In this document: positions 61,901-64,000 of the stretch, in pieces
Position numbering within the stretch: position 1 is the first letter of the stretch
Layout: each line of letters opens with the position of its first letter
Source: Liolophura sinensis
Lineage: Eukaryota; Mollusca; Polyplacophora; Chitonida; Chitonidae
DNA: 64,000 nucleotides
Assembly (NCBI RefSeq): GCF_032854445.1
Contig: NC_088295.1
Coordinates: forward strand, 2,856,501 to 2,920,500
Direction of reading: 5' to 3'
Translations under genes and position numbers: made by a program
Notes under the pieces: generated by a model
Seen by the model: the letters and a program-made list of their open reading frames with translations, nothing else
Databases searched by the model: none
Told to the model about the DNA's origin: nothing

Positions 61901-63289
61901 AATGTATTTCAGCTGATAACGACTTTTTACAGAGAAATATCTGATATCAGCTTCCCGTATCAATGTAATTCCAATTAGTATGTCAATCTACATGCACATT
62001 TTGTTTCTTTACATTCGGATCAGTCCTCCTATTGCAGGAGAGTTCCTTTTTTTGCATTTTTAGGTCGGAACCTCCCATTACACACAGAGCACAAACTCCA
62101 TGCGAGGATTCTGAATTGTACAATGTTTTACTTCTACATCTCTTGAGTAGCAGTGTGTGAGAGCCCGGCATATTGTAGACAGGATTTTGTTTCAGTTGTT
62201 ATCATATTAGCAATTCGCACAACATTGTCACTCGCTTTATAAACAAAACGTGTTATGATTTCCTGTATACAGTTTTGCCCAGGCCTGATTTACGCATTGA
62301 GCAACAGATAGGATTATTGTTTTGCAGTTCGCTAGCAAAAATCACGTGATAGATGGATAGTGCACTCACATGTGTGGCAGTGCACGCGCATGTGTGGCAG
62401 TGCACTCGCACGTGTGGCGATGTACTTGCACGTGTGGTGGTGTCGCTTTGATTACAGTTTGACACCATCCTGTCTGCTGGTGGGCCTACATGTAGTTTGC
62501 AAGTATGGATTCACGGTATGCTAAATTCTTTCCCCAGCTTTGTTTACGGAAAGCCCTGCAGGTTATAAATGGATATTTGACAGAACACTTCACTTGAGTA
62601 CAGGTACTGGGTAGTCACGCTTAATCTCCACAGAGTTTTATCCCAAATTCCCATTTATGACAAAAAAAAAAAAAAACGATAGTAAAACAATCAGCCTGTT
62701 GCACGTACTAAAATTATTATGATTAAAACTGAGGAAAACATGAACTGTTGTTGGTAGAAGCATAGACTAACTGCTCAGTGAAGCGTGAGCCTCTTTATTA
62801 TTGTTGAACTGTCAGTATAATCCCCTAAGCACTCCTGATGCTCACCTGCGGCGCCAAGTCCGTAACAGCCACAAATGTACATGGGGTTTCACTAAGAATG
62901 GAAAACTAAATAGATATATGTAAAACTGTCATGAAAAGAGCAAGCTGAATGTTCATTCTAATGCTAGCTAGAGTAGTGCACATGTGGCTCTTTTGTACTG
63001 TGTCTGTAAAGGAGGACAGTGTATATTGTTGTGAATATTGTTTAATGAGGATTATCTCAAGTTCCTGTTATCTTTTCAGCATCAAATAGGACACATGATA
63101 CATCAACTTACATGACCGCGTCTGAACTGCTCTCAACTAATACCAACCCCCCAGAGTGTTCTACCCACACTGAGGCTGCCCCATCTCCCCATCTGGCCAT
63201 ACTTTCACAGACCACCCTAAAGTCACAGAAAGCTAGCTCTAGTCCTTCTTCATCCACTCAGTCCATATCTGAGGATGGAGATGTTACAG
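34416..63289 (+). CDS. PIK3AP1: BCAP/PIK3AP1-BANK1 family PI3K adaptor (3' partial, 7 exons)
   Basis: Seven exons (34416-34973, 42917-43052, 45960-46232, 47767-47966, 55770-55818, 58878-59015, 63080-63289) join in phase to about 520 residues and run off the window. Residues 1 to about 135 match the TIR-like domain of BCAP. The DBB domain lies at roughly 175-300 (VFPDRVMM to RLLKEAINPLELLGAAL). Residues about 330-388 form the ankyrin-like segment (TILHFAAKFGLKELCAELL, TCPGA). YNEM is at 398-401, PPPP at 419-422 and YIVM at 442-445. In vertebrates BCAP couples B-cell and Toll-like receptors to PI3K through phosphorylated YxxM sites. An equivalent immune or growth role here is inferred from the domains. 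The Met at 34419 (ggcATGG) is a good start because the frame upstream is repeat-derived. The introns (1.5-7.9 kb) are packed with minisatellites. BANK1 is a related alternative name, but the YxxM content favours BCAP. Confidence 0.85.
35050..35534. repeat. About 56-bp repeat (tgctgtgagatgtgtgctgt)
   Basis: The period of 56 was measured at 35341 to 35397. Copies to the left of 35300 are more degenerate. Confidence 0.85.
35535..35590 (-). repeat. Inverted single copy of the 75-bp repeat unit
   Basis: The 39 bases at 35535-35573 (including aagaggcctggggcagacat) are the exact reverse complement of the unit tandemly repeated at 37545-38115. The next about 17 bases match with a gap. Confidence 0.85.
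35610..37130. repeat. GTGTATACAG-rich minisatellite region
   Basis: Repeats of ggtgtatacagtctggtctg (about 20-28 bp) up to about 36230. These are followed by a longer composite with atagggcctggggttgtgtg and gtgtatacagactggggtga. Confidence 0.88.
37260..37320. repeat. Poly-C tract
   Basis: C-rich runs between about 37278 and 37318, interrupted by single A or T bases. Confidence 0.85.
37545..38115. repeat. 75-bp minisatellite, about 7.5 copies
   Basis: The unit starts gaactgatgtctgccccagg and continues cctcttgtacagtaaatacc. It is divisible by 3, so one frame stays open (MSAPGLLYSKYPNTMLMVQ). The family also occurs inverted at 35535. Confidence 0.92.
38135..38560. repeat. 17-bp minisatellite, about 25 copies
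   Basis: The unit is agaccactctagttttc, with variants gaccgctctag and tttttagacc. Confidence 0.93.
38786..39130. repeat. 58-bp minisatellite, about 6 copies
   Basis: The unit contains ttgagatgcttggaacatct and accatagtggggatgcactt. Confidence 0.88.
39528..39675. repeat. 30-bp tandem repeat, 5 copies
   Basis: The unit gatgatcgactggaggaaat tcatgatact reads DDRLEEIHDT in one plus frame. It has no splice framing and lies in intron 1 of the BCAP-like gene. The stretch 39676-40669 that follows shows nothing identifiable. Confidence 0.92.
40670..42850. repeat. 28-bp minisatellite, about 77 copies
   Basis: The unit is gggtaccattaggtagtacg plus ttatttgt. Nearly every unit has a GGTACC site. The left two-thirds uses aggtagtacg/aggtaatacg. 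The right end shifts to aagtggtatg variants. Confidence 0.95.
42917..43052 (+). CDS. PIK3AP1: BCAP-like exon: DBB domain, part 1
   Basis: The exon lies between atgttttag and gtaagg and encodes VGEEMLIVFEETAAKPVAIQ and CTFSFTLPP, beta-strands of an IPT/TIG-like fold. It begins in phase 0 and ends one base into a Glu codon completed by the next exon. The minisatellite upstream ends about 65 bases before it. Confidence 0.82.
43225..43450. repeat. 56-bp tandem repeat, about 4 copies
   Basis: The unit is agctaacatatggtttgtgc, atgtgttgtaatctgtcgtt, atgcgtgtgtgcatgt (43261 to 43317). The intron sequence from 43451 to 44110 shows nothing identifiable. Confidence 0.9.
44110..44610. repeat. 24-bp minisatellite, about 21 copies
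   Basis: The unit is gggcactggtagtcagctgt plus gtct. Both strands stay open for long runs because 24 is divisible by 3. Confidence 0.93.
44690..45720. repeat. 23-bp minisatellite, about 44 copies
   Basis: The unit is gctgtacatgtatgtagatt plus aat. The right part is homogenised with ggtgtacatg/ctctacatg alternation. Two further stray units lie at 47977-48015. Confidence 0.92.
45960..46232 (+). CDS. PIK3AP1: BCAP-like exon: DBB domain, part 2
   Basis: The exon lies between gttttacag and gtgtgt. It encodes EWKKEESQVELTVYCNAIPV, a Thr/Val-rich strand and the helical signature RLLKEAINPLELLGAALG, which matches the end of the DBB domain in BCAP/BANK1. The segment LMDLKLKQILQSNFPAGNF also fits the human protein. 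It ends one base into a Gly codon. Confidence 0.87.
46630..46783. repeat. 76-bp tandem duplication
   Basis: Two copies of a unit starting aactatcactgcagacatgt, offset 76 (46630 and 46706). It lies in a BCAP-like intron. Confidence 0.9.
47018..47360. repeat. 21-bp minisatellite, about 16 copies
   Basis: The unit tgtgctacatgtaggctcac plus one base repeats, open on both strands (VGSHVLH on plus, HVSLHVA on minus). The ORFs are artefacts. Confidence 0.92.
47451..47690 (+). mobile_element. tRNA-derived SINE
   Basis: The head has an A-box-like gtggtatagtgg (47459-47470 region) and a B-box ggttcaatcc (47503-47512) with a ctcataa loop between them, as in a tRNA. The body ends in ctgaaatattactaaaag and gttaaacctcaa. 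It extends beyond tRNA length and lacks a clean acceptor stem, so it is a SINE and not a tRNA gene. A stray tail of the same type (gttaaacctcagtcactc) is at 50320-50345. Confidence 0.65.
47767..47966 (+). CDS. PIK3AP1: BCAP-like exon: ankyrin-like segment
   Basis: The acceptor is ccttgttttgaag and the donor is gtgcgt. It encodes TPTILHFAAKFGLKELCAEL, LTCPGAAQAF and HGLLPNEIAAAQGHEELEKF, an ankyrin-repeat-like helical pair conserved in BCAP/BANK1. It ends DYM in phase 0. A later AG at 47769-47770 would shift the frame away from the homology, so the first acceptor was chosen. Confidence 0.87.
47977..48015. repeat. Stray units of the 23-bp family next to a donor
   Basis: Two units (tatgtagattagtgctgtac, atgtatgtacattagtgc) match the array at 44690-45720, over 2 kb away. 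They begin about 10 bases after the exon ending at 47966. Confidence 0.8.
48020..49450. repeat. 41-bp minisatellite with 400-bp higher-order period
   Basis: The unit is gtcaggtagttcactgattt plus cacattcttcacatgttacat. A distinctive variant (tagttcacggatttgac or close) recurs near 48481, 48881 and 49281, exactly 400 bases apart. Confidence 0.93.
49640..49785 (+). mobile_element. Degraded SINE-like element, third copy
   Basis: It contains tctgccagcaagctgtggat, ggctgtgggtttg, ccatggtataagcgaaatat and a taaataaataagtaaat tail, all diverged from the two better copies. It lies in an intron of the BCAP-like gene. Confidence 0.65.
49786..51159. other. BCAP-like intron, with a 56-bp x3 repeat
   Basis: At about 50170-50320, three copies of a 56-base unit containing ttaattatgcctgtaaccct, ending in a SINE-type tail and (CACT)n. 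No exon is visible in the rest. Confidence 0.6.
51160..54290. repeat. 60-bp minisatellite, about 52 copies, two subfamilies
   Basis: The unit is cagtcacattttacacctgg, accaacagcctacagctggt, gccctgtacaaatgcagtta. Left of about 51840 units carry gcagttacag, and right of it gcagacacag. An 8-base loss near 51855 and a 1-base loss near 52828 shift the frame. All three plus frames are open, giving ORFs up to 584 codons. These are artefacts of an unspliced intron array. Confidence 0.95.
54530..55200. repeat. 19-bp minisatellite (gcagttagtcctgaaacaa)
   Basis: The core at about 54770-55160 has roughly 20 units. The flanks carry decayed units with only cagttagtc. Confidence 0.88.
55770..55818 (+). CDS. 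PIK3AP1: BCAP-like micro-exon carrying YNEM
   Basis: This 49-nt exon lies between tgctttcag and gtatgt and encodes HTGVPIAMVYNEMIST. YNEM fits the YxxM consensus for p85 SH2 binding and sits where vertebrate BCAP has its first YESM, just after the ankyrin-like segment. The phases of both neighbours fit. Its short length is the main uncertainty. Confidence 0.72.
55975..58230. repeat. 43/44-bp minisatellite, about 51 copies
   Basis: The unit is gtattgatgagtcctctccc plus tatatcatgtacatgtacag and tta. Length variants tatatcatg, tatattcatg and tatatacatg alternate. Each unit has the palindrome gtacatgtac. Confidence 0.95.
58231..58877. other. BCAP-like intron with (TA)n
   Basis: A (TA)n tract lies at about 58432-58454. 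A donor-like gtaagt follows caagag at 58757, but no in-phase exon can be built with it. Confidence 0.5.
58878..59015 (+). CDS. PIK3AP1: BCAP-like exon: proline-rich patch and YIVM
   Basis: A pyrimidine-rich tract precedes a weak acceptor (tacatgaag), and the donor is gtttgt. In the frame set by the previous exon it reads KQSQPMEDSSLGERPPPPCP and ends QSIYIVMDRNST. It holds a possible SH3-binding PPPP and a second YxxM (YIVM). The other frames hit stops within the exon. One or more further exons could lie between 55.8 and 58.9 kb. Confidence 0.72.
59335..61870. repeat. 42-bp minisatellite, about 60 copies
   Basis: The unit is tggtgtaagtcacctcatac plus cgttatctggtgaacgattgtc. A 4-base longer variant (gttatctatctg) marks blocks at 59948 and 60330, 382 bases apart. 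42 is divisible by 3, so the plus ORFs (LSGERLSGGSHLIP) are artefacts. Confidence 0.95.
61871..63079. other. BCAP-like intron, short tandem repeats
   Basis: A degenerate 20-bp repeat (gtgtggcagtgcactcgcac type) occurs at about 62362-62440. No exon or RNA gene is seen elsewhere. Confidence 0.5.
63080..63289 (+). CDS. PIK3AP1: BCAP-like exon: Ser/Thr-rich region, last exon in window
   Basis: The exon lies between atcttttcag and gtaagc and is in phase with the previous one. It encodes ASNRTHDTSTYMTASELL and then a Ser/Thr/Pro-rich stretch (KASSSPSSSTQSISEDGD), typical of the disordered C-terminal half of BCAP. The exon ends one base into a codon, so the gene continues past 64000. Confidence 0.78.
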
Positions 63290-63299
63290 GTAAGCATCA

Positions 63300-64000
63300 A
63301 TGGTTGGATTCACTTGTAGCTGTGTTACGTGTGACAGGTGGGCAACCTGAAAACTAGAACAGGCCTGATTCAGTTGTAGCTTTGTTACGTGTGACAGGTG
63401 GGCAACCTGGAAACAAGAACAGGCCTGATTCACTGGTATGGGTTATGCGTGACAGGTGGGCAACCTGGAAACTAGAGAAGGACTGAATCACTTGTAGCTG
63501 TGTTACGCATGACAGGTGGGCAACCTGGAAACTAGAGCAGGACTGTTTCACTTGTAGCTGTGTAACAGTGACAGGTGGGCAGCCTGGAAACTAGAACAGG
63601 CCTGATTCAGTTGTAGCTGTGTTACATGTGACAGGTGGGCAACCTGGAAACTAGAACAGGCCTGATTCAGTTGTAGCTGTGTTACATGTGACAGTTGGGC
63701 AACCTGGAAACAAGAACAGGCCTGATTCACTTGTATGGGTTTTGCGTGACAGGTGGGCAACCTGGAAACTAGAGAAGGACTGAATCACTTGTAGCTGTGT
63801 TACGCGTGACAGGTGGGCAACCTGGAAACTAGAGCAGGACTGTTTCACTTGTAGCTGTGTAACAGTGACAGTTGGGCAGCCTGGAAACTAGAACAGGCCT
63901 GATTCAGTTGTAGCTGTGTTACATGTGACAGGTGGGCAACCTGGAAACTAGAGCTGGACTGATTCACTTGTACATGTGTTACATGTGACAGGTGGGCAAC
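63300..64000. repeat. About 60-bp minisatellite running off the window
   Basis: The unit is gtgacaggtgggcaacctgg, aaactagaacaggcctgatt, cagttgtagctgtgttacat, about 12 units. It starts within about 20 bases of the donor at 63290 and continues past the end of the window. Confidence 0.93.

Overview
The window is animal nuclear DNA. It has spliced genes with GT-AG introns, short exons separated by kilobases of non-coding sequence, (CA)n/(TA)n microsatellites and SINE/LINE relics. The best guess is a lophotrochozoan, probably a mollusc. The SINE-like element seen three times (minus-strand core at 2630-2797) and the LINE endonuclease/RT relic at 24.9-26.4 kb resemble families I associate with molluscs. 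That placement is inference, and the species cannot be named from the sequence.

Two protein-coding genes are supported, both on the + strand. Gene 1 (6545-12701, 5' end outside the window) encodes the C-terminal half of a PDZ domain and then a proline-rich region. A ZM/DUF4749-like segment and a stop codon follow, with no LIM domain, so it resembles a Zasp66/PDLIM-type sarcomere or actin Z-line adaptor. Five exons join in one continuous frame (473 codons including the stop). Gene 2 (34416 to beyond 63289, 3' end outside the window) is a BCAP/PIK3AP1-BANK1 family adaptor. It has a TIR-like domain, a DBB (IPT/TIG-like) domain, an ankyrin-like helical segment, a proline-rich patch and two YxxM motifs (YNEM, YIVM) of the kind that bind the PI3K p85 SH2 domain. 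Seven coding exons join in phase. A possible untranslated upstream exon with a uORF lies at 30013-30145.

The rest is dominated by tandem repeats. By rough addition of the listed arrays, about 34 kb (a little over half) consists of some 27 mostly unrelated minisatellite families with units of 17-99 bp. They fill the introns of gene 2 and the intergenic space, and several stop within 10-70 bp of an exon. All of the long ORFs in this window (up to 678 codons) come from these arrays and are not credible genes.

Layout: 0-6.5 kb, intron or upstream sequence of gene 1 with a 47-bp array split by a SINE; 6.5-13.5 kb, gene 1; 13.5-30 kb, intergenic with 37-, 44- and 50-bp arrays and a deleted LINE; 30-34.4 kb, likely 5' region of gene 2 with four arrays; 34.4-64 kb, gene 2 exons in repeat-filled introns.

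I found no prokaryotic-type defence system, CRISPR array or new enzyme system. The notable material is the repeat architecture and its relation to splice sites.
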